64,000 nt of DNA. Source: Loripinus fragilis. Its lineage: Eukaryota; Mollusca; Bivalvia; Lucinida; Lucinidae. Made by a program: the position numbers and the translations under genes. Positions 10,600-22,311 of the stretch are shown here, one piece after another. The notes below the pieces were generated by a model. It had not been told where the DNA came from, made no database searches, and saw only the letters and a program-made list of their open reading frames with translations. The DNA lies in NCBI GenBank assembly GCA_964019695.1, contig OZ026517.1, positions 70,638,665-70,702,664 of the forward strand, given 5' to 3'. How positions within the stretch are numbered: the first letter of the stretch is position 1; each line of letters starts with the position of its first letter.

Positions 10600-12340
10600 A
10601 AGAGTCCGAGGCCTGAACCACCGTCGTGCAATTAAAGAGGAAACCATAGCTATAAACCGAGATTGGGTTTAAAACCAGGCATGCAGAGTGTCGCATGACA
10701 TCCAAGTTATATCCAACCTTCATATATACGTTTATAAAACTGTTTTCAAACTCATTCTTCTTTTTACCACAGAAATAACAGTTAATGAGTCTATTTCACC
10801 TTGTCTAACACCACAAAATAGGTCTAATTTACTCAATATGAATAAGTTCAACAATTCGCTATCTGTTTCCTACAAAATCCCATTTAGAATCTTATAAGCT
10901 ATGCTACTTTGTCTGCCTCAATCCAAACTTTACTTATTATTATAGTGCTTTTAAAGATTTTATTGGAATAATATTGATTTTTCAATATGCTTTGACAAGT
11001 GTTTGTCATTATTTTTTATACTATTTTGAAATGCGTTGTCAGAAACAACTTAATGCAGGAGAAATAAACACAAGCCATATCAAGAATAATGTGCAATTCA
11101 AAGTTTTCTTAAAACCATTCAACAAAATCTGTACCTATCAGAGAACCATGGCACTGTATAATAAGGAACTATACTCACTTGATAATCTGGAGAAAAAATA
11201 GTCATCCATAAAAGAAACAACTTACAAAATTTGCCAACATTAGACTCGGTTTCACTGAGTCGACAACGAAGATTTAAGATCACCTTGGAGGCAAATGCCA
11301 ACTCTTAAAGCAGTGTGATAGAAACAAGCTGTTTGCAATTTTGAATACATGTAGTCAGTTAATTGTATTTTAAAAACATGGTATTTAGAACCTAAATACT
11401 TATTATGAGGCTTATCAAATATTTTTTTAAAACAAATCTTAAATGATTTTATAGCTTGTTATTGTTCAAAATATAGCAAAAATGACACCATAATGGCCCA
11501 AACTTTTACAATTCATATCACCACCATAATAATCACAACTACAAGGGCAAGAAAATATTACGCAAACACAATTTATGAACTGTACTGAAAATGCACTTAT
11601 GAAATATAAATGGATCGTGTAAATAAAAGGTTTAACTGGGCGGGTGGGGTAATTCTGACTATGCATTGTGGAGATAGATAACATAAAGGTGTGTTTCTGG
11701 ACGCAAACGAGTTCTTGGCAGTAAAGAACGACAGTATGCATCATCCGCATACCATTCCTTATTCAAATGTCACAATTTTGTTTGAATTGGTGAAAAATGG
11801 GGTAGGTGTATAAAAAGCCTCCTCCTGCAAAACTGCTACCACACTTTTACCGTGCGACATGCCTAGAAGAAGTGTTGTAGAAGGCTAGTCCTAACTCTTC
11901 ATGAAGTCAAATCTTATCTGTAAGGAAAGTTGTGCGGATCGAATTTTCAAATATTTAGCACCTGATCGCTTTGCGTATATATTGTATATTCATATTGTGT
12001 CGCGCATTAAAAAATCTGGACAACATATTTGGCAAAATCAGGTCTGTCGGATGAGACTTTAAGCCGACGCCCGTCTTCTGAGACGCTTTAAAACCAGAAC
12101 CACTGCCGGTGAGCCTTCGGGTGCTCCTGGACATAAAAACCATAAACCCACCCAGCCAATAATGGTTATAGCCAAGGAACACGGCCACAAACAGAATATT
12201 CAGAATAAAATGTTGACCAATCGTTTGAAAAAAAATAAATGTTTCATTACATTATTCTGCATTTCAGCTTTACAATTAAAATACATTGTACAGTTCTCCA
12301 GATAATTGTACCGAAAGTTTGCATAAATAAAGGGCACTGT
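10600..12340. other. No gene recognised
   Basis: AT-rich sequence with only short open frames showing no protein family features. A TATA-like GTATAAAAAGCC lies at 11809-11820, but no convincing coding sequence follows it. The stretch 11955-12188 is open on the minus strand for 77 codons and is unassigned. Confidence 0.5.
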
Positions 12341-12547
12341 GGTACATATTGCAATATATTTACATTTCCAAAGCAAGCCTTTAATGATTCTTTAGGTTTT
12401 CGAAACCGTTCATAGCCTCATGAATGACACAAATATGATTGACCGCTGCCAAGCTCACTTGTCCATGCAATACGCTTCGAACATCGAGCTCATTCGCAAA
12501 AAGTGACACTTGTGTTGAGATTGACAGCGAGCCACACATGAGTCGCA

Positions 12548-13338
12548 GGGAGCTTTACGTTTGAGCGGATCCATAATACGAAAGAGCAGATTATTTTTTA
12601 CGAAAGAGCGGAGAAACATAAGTCAAAAGAGCGGACGATTTTATCATTCAAAAGAGCGCTTTTCCCAGGTAATGACCAGGTAATGACCAGTCAGGTAATA
12701 ATGAAATAGGCAATTGGCTGAAACACTCGTTTGGGCTCCATTTCGTGTGTCCTTCTGATGTAGAAGACAGTTTCTGTGAAGATACACATAATGTCTGCCC
12801 TGCCGGAAGATCACCGCTGTTCAAAATTAAAAAAAACAACTATGTAACATCTCATTCGAAATTCCTTCCAGAAATGTGGGCTAAAATACAATCAAACAAC
12901 AAAGGACAGATACTGCAGAAGAATCATTTTATGCGCATTCAAATGCACAATTCTACACCGCCCATCCAACATTTTTCGTATTTCTTGGCAGTTTTAAATC
13001 AACATGACAGTACATGACAGTTTTAAATCAACATGCAGGTTTTAACCAAAAAACAATTATATCCTGCTCTAATTCCTACTTCCACCTCCCCGATGATGAG
13101 CTGGGGGGGGGGGGGGGGCAACATATACGGTAATAGTTTATGTTGTAATATTACTACATGTATATGGCGAACGGAAGGGATCATTACCGGTTCATAGGTT
13201 CATAAACTGGTCAAACCTGGTCATTACCTGGAAATATGCTCATTTGTATGATTTTTCAATCCGCTCTTTAGACTGTATGGTTTGCCGCTCATTTCATACT
13301 CTGTCACGGTATGATTTCCGTTCAAACGTAATTTGCCC
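12548..13338. mobile_element. hAT-like non-autonomous DNA transposon
   Basis: 791 bp flanked by an 8-bp duplication GAGTCGCA (12540-12547 and 13339-13346). Copy B has a single GAGTCGCA and no insert near 23930, so this is an occupied site with a known empty site. Ends are imperfect inverted repeats (left GGGAGCTTTACGTTTGAGCG, right inverse GGGCAAATTACGTTTGAACG). The motif AAGAGCGG recurs at about 12580-12660 and inverted at about 13260-13290, as expected of hAT subterminal motifs. No transposase is encoded. Confidence 0.82.
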
Positions 13339-13874
13339 GAGTCGCACGTGCAAAAGAAGCCTCATGTTTGCACCATTGGCTGGGCTGTTCCGCTTTTCCG
13401 TTTTACTCTCCAACAAAGCCGTTAATACAATTACATATCAATGAAAAACTGTATTGTTTCATAAATTATAAATATTTTTTATATTCTAGGTGCTGTTTAT
13501 AAAATGTAAACATAAGCAATAAATTCAATTTTTGGTCTGTTCATGGAATCGTGAACACTTCGGGTCTCTTGCAAAGTTAACTCACTTACTTTGCAAAAAC
13601 CCAAAGTATTCATGAATTCATGAAAATTTCAAAAATTGTATTCATTCCTTAAGTAATTTACTCATATCCTAAGCTTTGCGCAATGATATTATGGGTTCGG
13701 AGAAGAAATAGTGAATCAATAGTAATAATTGAACTTTGAGTGTACATTTTGTGTGTGAATAAATACGATACTAGCCTACAACAAGAGTTTTGCCCATTTG
13801 GTAAAGATTCCTAACCCTGTGTATAGAAATCCCCTGGTATCATGTGCATATTTTGTCAAATATTGGAAATAATA

Positions 13875-14734
13875 TACTTAAAGCCATTAAAAACGCAACT
13901 GGTGCAAGTGTTGTTTTCTTATAAATATGAGTGTAATACACTTTGACTATGTATCAACAAGCTTGCCTTTCATACGAGAACGTTATTGCAAAAATTGGAC
14001 TCGCTTGCACACTTCTGCTAAAAATTTTAGTGAAAAATAACAAATTCATTGAAAAATTTTGTAACCATCTTTAACCTTGAAAATAAATTCTTCAGTGTGA
14101 AAGTAATGCGTTTTACATAAGTAAACAAAAATACGGAATGCAACACAAAATTCGCTTTGCGGGAAGGACCTAAAATTTATTTTGAAATTTCAGTTTTTAG
14201 CAAAACATTTGCTAAATCTCAGAATTAACTAAAACTGCAATTTAACTGAATCATTTCAAAATTGGTAAATGTATTTCTTTAAGGTCATAAAGTATGGTTA
14301 TCATTTATCGCGATATTTACCGTCGAAAGTGTCGCATTTTCTTTAACTTCCGGTTTTCATGCTAAAACTTTGATGGTCATTTTGTAGGTCAAAGCTTCTA
14401 GACACATTTTTCCGGTTGCGTGTGCATAGAACGTTTAGCAATATGCAATTTTTCAGAAAGTTAGAACTCAAAAGAGCCAGGCATAAAGAAGATCTGACAT
14501 CCTGATTTTTAGGGCGATTTTGCTTCTTAAGCGGCGAAGTTTCGGGTTGTGTCCCTTTATCAAAAAATACCGCCCAGCTTATCTACACTGCTTTATCAGC
14601 AGCACCAAAAGGACATTGCCTTGATATCGCGCGACCATTTATTTATGCTTTTTTATTTGATGAGAATGGTATTAGAGCATTTAATCTAGGGTAGGGTTAT
14701 ATTGTAAAAGTTGCGTTTTTACTGGCGTTAAGTA
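13875..14734. mobile_element. TA-flanked inverted-repeat transposon (TACTTAA family)
   Basis: 860 bp between TA dinucleotides (13873-13874 and 14735-14736). Copy B has a single TA at 24366-24367. Terminal inverted repeats are about 26 bp (TACTTAAAGCCATTAAAAAC against TACTTAACGCCAGTAAAAAC inverted). The TA target suggests Tc1/mariner-type mobilisation. No transposase frame. The end sequence resembles that of 48483-49323. Confidence 0.85.
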
Positions 14735-14969
14735 TAGAATAAACTACCATATACCTACCTCGAATCGATCGCAAAACGATGAGATTATCAATTGTGAATC
14801 ATGTGTTTCCCCACCCTGTAGCATAGAGGAAGGGGGAGATTCGTCTCTGCTTGGTGTGCGCAGTTATTACGCCTTTGGTCTAAGGTCGTTTGATAAGAGC
14901 TTAAATTTCTAGAAAGTTCTTAAGCAGATCAATAAACAAATCATCAAGGAATATAACTATTTTCATCTA

Positions 14970-15190
14970 TCTTTGGTGCCCTAGGGTGGCTTCACTCTTT
15001 GCATGCTGGGTAAATTTTCATATTTTGTCGTTGGCTTTTTTTTTTCAAAATCATTTTTTTTTAAAAAAATGCTTCAGGAATACTATCACAGTGTCAAACA
15101 GCTTGATCCAGATCAGGACCGACGGTCCTCCTGATAGAGGTTCAAATTGTTTGCAGATATTGTCAGCAAACAACAAAACCGCTTCTATCG
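14970..15190. mobile_element. Palindromic MITE family M3, in copy A
   Basis: Starts near TTTGCATGCTGGGTAAATTT, has the core AAACAGCTTGATCCAGATCA with an inverse-like AGAGGTTCAAATTGTTTGCA, and ends near GTCAGCAAACAACAAAAC. The same element sits at the same place in copy B (28728-28925), and a third copy is at 50430-50635, so this insertion predates the duplication. Confidence 0.72.
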
Positions 15191-15663
15191 AGGAAAGAAT
15201 TAAACTTTTAAATGAACTAATGGAAATGTAAATACTCCTGAGACTACAATGATCGGATGTGAAATAAATATTTTATGTATAAAAAGTAGTGCGCAAGTCA
15301 CATAATTATCAGTATGAATAATACATACAGATATAAACATAAGAGGGCATTTCAATAAGTTATTCGCCTCACCTAGAAAATAAATGACAAGACAGCGTTC
15401 ATATTCAAGGCCGTCTAGCCTTTTCCACCGAATTTCCTTCCATGTGATTACAAAGGTTGAACATCGATAGGCTAAGTGAATTGAAGTTCTAGTAGGCTAT
15501 GTTGAAATAATGCACGACTGGTGACCTCTCCTTGGTTCACTCCTAGTAAGGCCGAGAACTTTTTTGAAGCACCCTCATAGTTGCCAAACCAATAGTGCAT
15601 CCTGGAAGTTTATCATTAAAACGAGAACAATTTTATCACAGAGAGAAAGATCATTTTCACATA

Positions 15664-17001
15664 ATGACTTTAAATTCCTTACTTTCATACAATATAATAA
15701 CGTTCATAGTGAATGGATGTTTGCTCGTTGCAGTTCCTATTGATGGCTCATCAACGACCAGCACACCAACAACAATCTCGGCCGACAACAATGCCACATC
15801 ATCTGGTCCAACATATACAGAAATGTCCAAACTGTATGCCAAGCTTCTGAAGGATTATGATACTAAAATTAGACCAAGGAAAAATTTATCGGAACCAGTT
15901 ACTGTCAATGGATCATTTTCGTTGACGGGTGTGTTAGATTTTGACACAGCTTCCCAGAAACTCTCAATTCTTGGATATTTCATATTTATTTGGATGGATG
16001 AAATGCTAGTCTGGAACCCTTTGTTACATGGACAAATTGGCGAGGTGAAATTCCCGTTTGGTTTGATTTGGAATCCGAGCATGCTGTACAAAACAAGTTT
16101 TTTAGGCAAGGGAAAAATTGGTGATGGTGATAATATTATAACGGCTCAGGCAACGGGTAGGACTATGTGGGCACCGGAAGGCACATACAAAATGATATGC
16201 GATGTTAATATCAAGTTCTATCCATTTGACAAACAGCATTGTGAACTTTTAATCTACACAGCAAGCACTTTGATGTCAGAGATTAATATTATGGAGTTCA
16301 CAACGTCTATCAGTGATCTGTATTTCAAGGAAAATTCAGAATGGGAGATTGTCAGTATTTATTCAGAGAGAAAGGAAATAGTCGAGTCACACTTTATAAG
16401 TATTGTTATCGTTCTTGGGCGCAGAAATCAGTTTATCATGTGTACAATAGTAGCCCCACTAGTGTTTCTATCTATTCTGAATATGGGTGTATTTATCGTT
16501 CCTGTTGATTCGGGAGAAAAGGGCTCTATTGCTGTTACAATATTTCTTTCATACAGCGTGTTCTTTTCAGCAGTCAGTGACGAATTGCCACATAATTCTT
16601 TGAAAATGTCCTATATTGTGTTATACATGATGATTCTTCTGTCGCTAAGTGTTGTGGCAGTTGTTTACGCTTATATTCAATCCTTCATATTTGCCAGATA
16701 TGCAAACGAGAAAGTCTCAGTTAGATGCCTTAGACGTCTAATGAATATGCATAAGGTGTCATCGTCAAAAGCCACACTAAGCACACAGACAGAACCAGAC
16801 GTTGATATATATCAGAATGATCCAAAGGTGGCACCAACATTTGTTGCAACTGCAACAGAGAATTGGTCAATGGAGGAAGGAATCACGTGGACTGCCTTGC
16901 TACGAAAGCTAGATGTAGCTGTTTGTGTTTTCTTTTTTCTTTTTATAATGATTGCCAGTACAGCTTTTTTGGCATTTTTGTCTTGTAGATCTGGTACTTA
17001 G
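15664..17001 (+). CDS. Cys-loop ligand-gated ion channel subunit A (intronless)
   Basis: A 445-residue pentameric-channel subunit, probably in the plasma membrane. The Met at 15664 is preferred over an in-frame one at 15595 because it starts a hydrophobic signal-like stretch (about residues 8-26), and copy B aligns from the same point. The extracellular domain has sequons NNAT, NLS and NGS, a loop-D/A block FIWMDEMLVWNP, and the Cys-loop C179-C193 with 13 residues between (YPFDKQ inside). M1 is about 250-278. M2 follows SGEKGS (Glu at -1', Leu at 9', Asp at 20'), which predicts cation selectivity. M3 is about 318-345, a short cytoplasmic loop follows, and M4 is near the C-terminus. Vicinal cysteines in loop C and the loop-B SWTY motif are absent, so classical acetylcholine binding is unlikely. 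It is closest to invertebrate nAChR-like subunits. The single exon suggests retroposition before duplication. Confidence 0.93.
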   Translation: MTLNSLLSYNIITFIVNGCLLVAVPIDGSSTTSTPTTISADNNATSSGPTYTEMSKLYAKLLKDYDTKIRPRKNLSEPVTVNGSFSLTGVLDFDTASQKLSILGYFIFIWMDEMLVWNPLLHGQIGEVKFPFGLIWNPSMLYKTSFLGKGKIGDGDNIITAQATGRTMWAPEGTYKMICDVNIKFYPFDKQHCELLIYTASTLMSEINIMEFTTSISDLYFKENSEWEIVSIYSERKEIVESHFISIVIVLGRRNQFIMCTIVAPLVFLSILNMGVFIVPVDSGEKGSIAVTIFLSYSVFFSAVSDELPHNSLKMSYIVLYMMILLSLSVVAVVYAYIQSFIFARYANEKVSVRCLRRLMNMHKVSSSKATLSTQTEPDVDIYQNDPKVAPTFVATATENWSMEEGITWTALLRKLDVAVCVFFFLFIMIASTAFLAFLSCRSGT

Positions 17002-17832
17002 TATTTGGTATCTATGCAAAGATACATTTTGAATAACTTTCTCTGTCCAAAACGTCTCTCAAACTTAGACGCTGTTTAAAAAGCGAAAAATTAATGTATC
17101 CCTAAACAAACCGTTATATCAATTTAAAAAATCTACAACTGGCTGCTACACAATTAAACAGTTGCTATTCTTGGAACATGTGGAAATAGACAGGGTTAGG
17201 ACACATATTCTGGGAGCATTGTTGAAAAAACTATATACAAATGTATATACTATTGGCATTTAGTTAAGCATATTTGCATACCAATTTATTGTTGATAGTA
17301 GCAACAAAATTTCAAACATGCACCCATCATAAGCAAAGTTAAGTTTGTTGAAATGCAAACTGAGTTTTGTCTATTTATACATTAACTGAGGAACACTTGT
17401 CCAATATTTTCAGATGCATGGAATATACAAATGCTTACTTTAATATACCCGCAAATCCATATGAAAGTAGCAAAAACAGCAGGCCAAGATTACTCACCAT
17501 TTTAAGTTCTTTCATGTAATTCTAATAAACTTGGCACACTTTTTATTCGGGCATGCATATTACTGAAAGTTAATCAAATAACACAAAATTGGTTTCTAAC
17601 TAATGCACTTCCGGTTTATGTCAAGGTCACTTTTCGAATAAATTCTGCAATAGTTAACCGTATCATCGGCGTACACAAATGAACAATAATTGTAACGCAC
17701 AGAAGCATTGATAAACTCCTTCATTATGTTGCAATATAACAATTTTACTCATGATAGTTATTACAAAAATTTAACACGAAGTTTTAAGATATGCTTAATT
17801 TTAAGCCAACAGTATATGTAAGTACCATATAG
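17002..17832. other. 3' flank of receptor A, shared with copy B
   Basis: Alignable with the flank of receptor B (30724-32025). A conserved TTCTAATAAA at 17519-17528 (B: about 31741-31750) could serve as a polyadenylation signal. No further gene. Confidence 0.45.
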
Positions 17833-18404
17833 TCTGCCGCCTATAATTTCTGCGACCCTCAGAAATGGTTTTGGTGGCATTCTTTGTTAATGCTCGGCAT
17901 CCATGCTAGAAATATTCCTTGGGGCATGACAAAGAGCCCCAGGGTAGCTGGCAAGTCTGATAATTCGAATTAAGGTCACGGCAAGGTCAAAGGTCAAATA
18001 GGTGTGTGATATATTCGCTATTAGCGTTTTATATTGCTATTCATGCTATTTAAATCAGTCAAGTTAAACTTAATATGCAGAAAACCAACAGTCAGATGTA
18101 GAAATATAGTAAAGAATAGTTTGTAAAATATTTTAGCTATTAAGGGATTAAAAAATATCCTTTCCACAGAAAAAAATACTGTTGTTTTTTTCAACGTCAC
18201 TTTTAGTCATGCCTTAGTCATAGACATCGCAGAACGAATAATTGTATTCTTTGATTGGTCATAGCGTCTGTAATATATTTGAATTGTGCTAATTACTGTG
18301 ACAAAAGCAAAACATTGGCTGGGGAGTGAACTTTACATAATTCTGGATTGGCTCTTGGTTACGTGTGTGATATGAGATGGCCGGGGAAAAGTACCAGCAC
18401 ATTA

Positions 18405-18990
18405 CATAAAAAGTAAGTGAGTATGACCAGGAAATGCCATAATCACATACAATAGACCAACTCATAGCACCGCGAGGAAGACTCAAAGAACGATTACAGC
18501 GACATGACATTCAAAACATAACAATAGTTAACCAACCCGCCCTCTCTTCCCCAGCGAGATGATTGCAAAACTAGAAAGGGCACAAAGTACTGCAAAACAA
18601 AGTAAAGACCTAACACTAAACCCCCACAAACAATCGTAGCACCAATAAACAATGAATAAACAACAGCAGAACCACCGCCTTAGAACAGACAGCAACCGGA
18701 GCCACTTGGGGTGGGAAGGGGGGGGGCTTAAATTAATTTTACTGGCCAAATCTTCATCCTAAATTTTGCTGTTGTAAAACACAAAATTAGTTTAGCTCCC
18801 ATGTACGCTTCCTAACTTAATGTGTATCATCACAGGGAATCAGCCAAATCAATTAACAAACTGAACTGTGATGAAACAAAGAAAAGGGCTCTCAGCACAC
18901 AGACTGTAAGAGCTAGAGACCCCCCCCCCCAGTTGAGCCACGGTGGGCCCAGCCTCAGACAAACATCAGGCACCGACCCACCGAATCTGA
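18405..18990. repeat. Dispersed repeat family R1, second full copy
   Basis: Matches 10024-10590: GTAAGTGAGTATGACCAGGA, TCTTCCCCAGCGAGATGATT, and the closing hairpin CGGTGGGC...GACCCACCG. A 62-bp piece of the same family recurs at 19086-19147. Confidence 0.78.
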
Positions 18991-19045
18991 AATACCGTAG
19001 AGATATTATCAAGATGGCAATCAAACACTGATGATGTACAAATCC

Positions 19046-19345
19046 AACTTGGTCGCTAATTCTGTGCGCTCTTTAGATATAAAGAATAGTAAGTGAGTAT
19101 GATCAGGAAATACCACTATCACAAACTGCAGCCAACCCCGTGGCACCTACTATTACTCTAAGTAAAATTTAGAGAATGCTTTATACGAGTATTTTTTTTA
19201 TAAAGTGACGAGGGGGCGGAGCCCCCCGTCACTTTATAAAAAAAAATACATTTATATCTAAAGAGCGCACAGAATAAGCGACCAGGTAACAGCCCCCGAG
19301 TCACATTTTAAAAAAAAATATGAGTAAAAGCATTTTCTAAATGTT
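19046..19345. repeat. Nested foldback repeats
   Basis: Two interleaved inverted-repeat pairs. (1) GGTCGCTAATTCTGTGCGCT at about 19051 pairs with its near inverse at about 19259-19283. (2) TTAGAGAATGCTTTATACGA at about 19169 pairs with the inverse at about 19297-19341. Between them is a strong hairpin (about 19192-19249) with arms TTATAAAGTGACGAGGGGGC and its inverse. A fragment of repeat R1 sits inside pair 1. Confidence 0.72.
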
Positions 19346-19830
19346 TTGTATCATGGTCCAATCAGAATTAAGTATTTAAACATTGATCTACCTTTATCAA
19401 CCAAGCCTGAAGCTTGACATATCTATTTGTTACAGACAACACATTTGGACCACCTTATCGGTTTTACAAAGACTGCCAGATCTATTACAGCCAACTTCCT
19501 GCTGAAGATTTAGCCTTTTAAACACTGTAGAATTAATCTCCTGAAAGTGTCATCTGTTTATGTCGTCTGCTGCATATATGAATGATGTCAGTAAAATCAA
19601 ACAGTGTGGACCAAATCAGACTGCTTCGGATCTGGTGCGGCAATAATCTGTTTAACCAAGTTCCTCCTGACCAAACCACTGAGTAGCTGCACAATATGTG
19701 TAAAGAGTCTAGTGGAACACCGAAACTCTGTCTTACTTTTCCCAAATCCAACTTACAAACATGTGTTTTAATTGATGGTCATACCATGACCCAGGCTCTT
19801 GGGAAATTTTAAGGTTGTAGCACTTTTGCA

Positions 19831-20025
19831 GGTTACACGGATGCCTATGTCACATTTGATCCCTACTTAGAACAGAAGTTGATTAAATCAGCAAAACGTA
19901 CCAAACGAACAACCAAAAAGAGACCAACCAGGAAACTTTTTCAAGGCAATGAATTCCCATCACAACAGGTATGGGCACAGATTATTGCACTATTAGACAA
20001 GATGGCAGATCTTGCAATATTGTAA
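19831..20025 (+). pseudogene. Short orphan coding-like segment
   Basis: 65 codons open to a stop, directly after an acceptor-like ACTTTTGCAG. The product is basic in the middle (KSAKRTKRTTKKRPTRK) and reads QQVWAQIIALLDKMADL near its end. It may be the last exon of an unrecognised or mobile-element gene, or chance. No family recognised. Confidence 0.25.
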
Positions 20026-20327
20026 CGGCACTGGCTATTCCCTTCATTCATCTGTTCTCCCTGCGTTCATTTGAATGTAACCGTTTAATTCATATTGTAA
20101 ATATGTTGGTTCGAGTACGAAAGCGCTTGAACCTGAATCGAATGTGCGTCAGCTTCGCAGATCATTTTACCCATAAATAGCCATGTCAACCCCATTTCCT
20201 TGCATGGTTCATTAGATCTAACTTATATTAACAGTACCTTATCATTGTTAAGAACGTAACTCCATTTTCCAAGCCAAGCATCCCCTTTTATTTTCCTTGA
20301 AAACTCATGTTTTCGTCTGTCATTGTG

Positions 20328-20480
20328 ATCATGCGGCTACTTCGGACGTTATCGTTGATTCGCCCAAAGTATTGAAATGAACCGTAACGTCCGAGAGATT
20401 CCGCATGATTAGAATAATGACGTCACTGAGAACGCGCTCTGACAGCTTATAAATAGGGGAGCAGACTGTTTTTCTTGGTT
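20328..20480 (+). promoter_or_regulatory. Promoter-like cluster: inverted CGGACGTTA sites, CRE and TATA
   Basis: In order: an inverted repeat pair built on ATCATGCGG and CGGACGTTA (about 20329-20353 and 20383-20409), a full cAMP-response-element palindrome TGACGTCA (20408-20415), and a TATA box CTTATAAATAGGGGAGCAG (20447-20465). Order and spacing fit an RNA polymerase II core promoter firing to the right from about 20480. No recognisable open frame follows for over 1 kb. It could belong to a solo LTR or to a gene whose later exons I cannot see. Confidence 0.5.
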
Positions 20481-21770
20481 GCGACTGTTTTAGCAACGCC
20501 TGGGTTGAGCTTCTTCACCTGACTTTCAGATTGCGCCTGGGTTGAACCTCGACTGTTTGCGCCTGACTTTGACTTTAACTTGCGCCTGTTACAATGTTTG
20601 ATAGAGTTATGCCTTACAAGAAGACAGAACAAAACCCCCAAGTGGTCTGAATCTGTTTGTTTACACTGCCACACCCCTCTGTCTTCCTGTTACGCCTCGC
20701 TTGCGCCTGACTTTGTAGTTGAAAGTGTGGCGTAATTTTCTTACTTTCCTTATTCTTGGCGAAGTTGGCACATATTTACTTAACTGTTTCATTGCATATA
20801 TTTTAATGTAAGACTTTATAAAACAAGTTATAAAAGTACTTTTCATTGATGAAAGTGTTAGCTTTGCACGTCAAGCTAGGGGTACAATCTGCACCTGAGT
20901 CTGCGCCTGGGTTTACGCCTGACTTGGTATATACACCAAAACAACAATCCAGTTTGTTTCCCTTGTTTGTGCTTAATGTGAAGCGATTGTGGGTAACTTG
21001 TGGATTGTTGTTTTACTGAAATATTCTGATTAAGCCTCCTAGCTGGGCGTACTGGCTACTGCTTAAGGCTGCAATATTTTATGCTTAATTACTTATAAAA
21101 GACTTGTTAAGTCCATTGTCTTGGTATTGCTTAATCTAACTTGTAATCACACCTGCATTAGGGTAAATAGGTTATGTTAAGATAATCAATTTAAGGGACT
21201 GAGTTGTACAACTGCAATTGTAGAAAACATGCAAGACTTATAATGATTCAAGTTTAGGAGAATGAGTTGTACAACTGCATTGCATTTAACTTAGATTTTA
21301 AATGACCGTTTTTATGGCGTTAACACCTGCTTGATACCTTTACCTACTACAGTACTTTAATGTCATAAATAACTGTTCATTACACTATATTGACTAAACA
21401 TTAATACCTGTTTATGTAATAGTGTTCTATATCTGAATTGTAAACTAATGTCCCTATATATCGCTTCTATAACTATAACTGTAGTACTTGTTAGCCTATA
21501 TGATCATTTGCTTGAGTAACAATCTGAAGACTATTGTTAGGATATACAGAATAAATCTAGAAAACTGGAAATAACGTCTTTGTATCTTTTCTCTTCCATG
21601 TAGCATTGAGATCGACCCAGGTCGAGCCCACAAATTATTATTGTAACTGCGTCATAGATTCCTGACCACTTAACAATTGTTTCAGTCATAGCTCACTGAG
21701 GTGGCGCCGTTGCAATATACCTGACAAAAAGCTGAGTCTTTGGCATGTAACCATGTCGTTGTTGCTGTGT
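20480..21770. other. Repeated GCGCCTG motif region, no gene recognised
   Basis: The motif GCGCCTG(G/A)(G/C)TT or a close variant occurs about eight times between 20490 and 20930. Further right, GTTGTACAACTGCA occurs twice (near 21205 and 21264). AATAAA occurs at 21551. An acceptor-like TCTTTTCTCTTCCATGTAG is at about 21585-21603. A solo LTR is possible, but its ends are not found. Confidence 0.35.
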
Positions 21771-22311
21771 GTGGCTTTCCGGATCCAGTAGTAAAGGAGA
21801 AGTTCCTGCTTTGTTATCTTATCATGAAGAGGCAGAAATATGTTTGATTTTGAATGTCAAAGATGCAATTCAGAACAAGCACAAGCGAGTAATTGCCATT
21901 TGTAGGGAGTCTGGTGTGCTACTTCCAGGACAATTTCTATATCACCTGGTGGAACAGATGATGTCAGGAACGTCAAAGAAGAAAATTTAAAGTGTTATCC
22001 AGTCCACATTATTTTATCCAAACTAGATAAAGATATCATACTTGGCTTTCATGCCGATACAACCTCATCATTATCTGGCATCAGAAAAAACATGTTGGAT
22101 GCAGTCCTAAGGTAGAAGCTTGAATCTTTGGGAAGTAGAAGAGTTTGTTTTTGCCTGTATGTCGGCCACCTGCATAAGATGGCTATGAATTGCACTGTTG
22201 TAGAATTTATTATCAGACAAACAAATGACTGAATGCTAATAATGCTCAAATGGATGTTGGAACAGCAACTGATACAGATGGAAAAGAATAGAAATTGTGT
22301 GGAGAAGATTG

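Larger units (their letters stand above)
12349..17832. repeat. Segmental duplication, copy A
   Basis: Aligns in direct orientation with 23732-32025 (copy B). The shared sequence starts at ATTGCAATATATT, runs through the upstream region, receptor gene A and the 3' flank, and ends near AGTATATGTAAGTACCATA. Against B, copy A carries two insertions (12548-13338, 13875-14734) and lacks three (24445-24993, 25165-28708, about 31052-31615). Confidence 0.88.

Noticed and set aside
11809..11820. Core promoter at a TATA-like GTATAAAAAGCC
   Set aside because: The following ATG opens only nine codons and no supporting elements are present.
15595..15663. N-terminal extension of receptor A from the upstream Met
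   Set aside because: The extension is charged, precedes the signal-like segment and is not conserved in copy B, whose extension differs in length and sequence.
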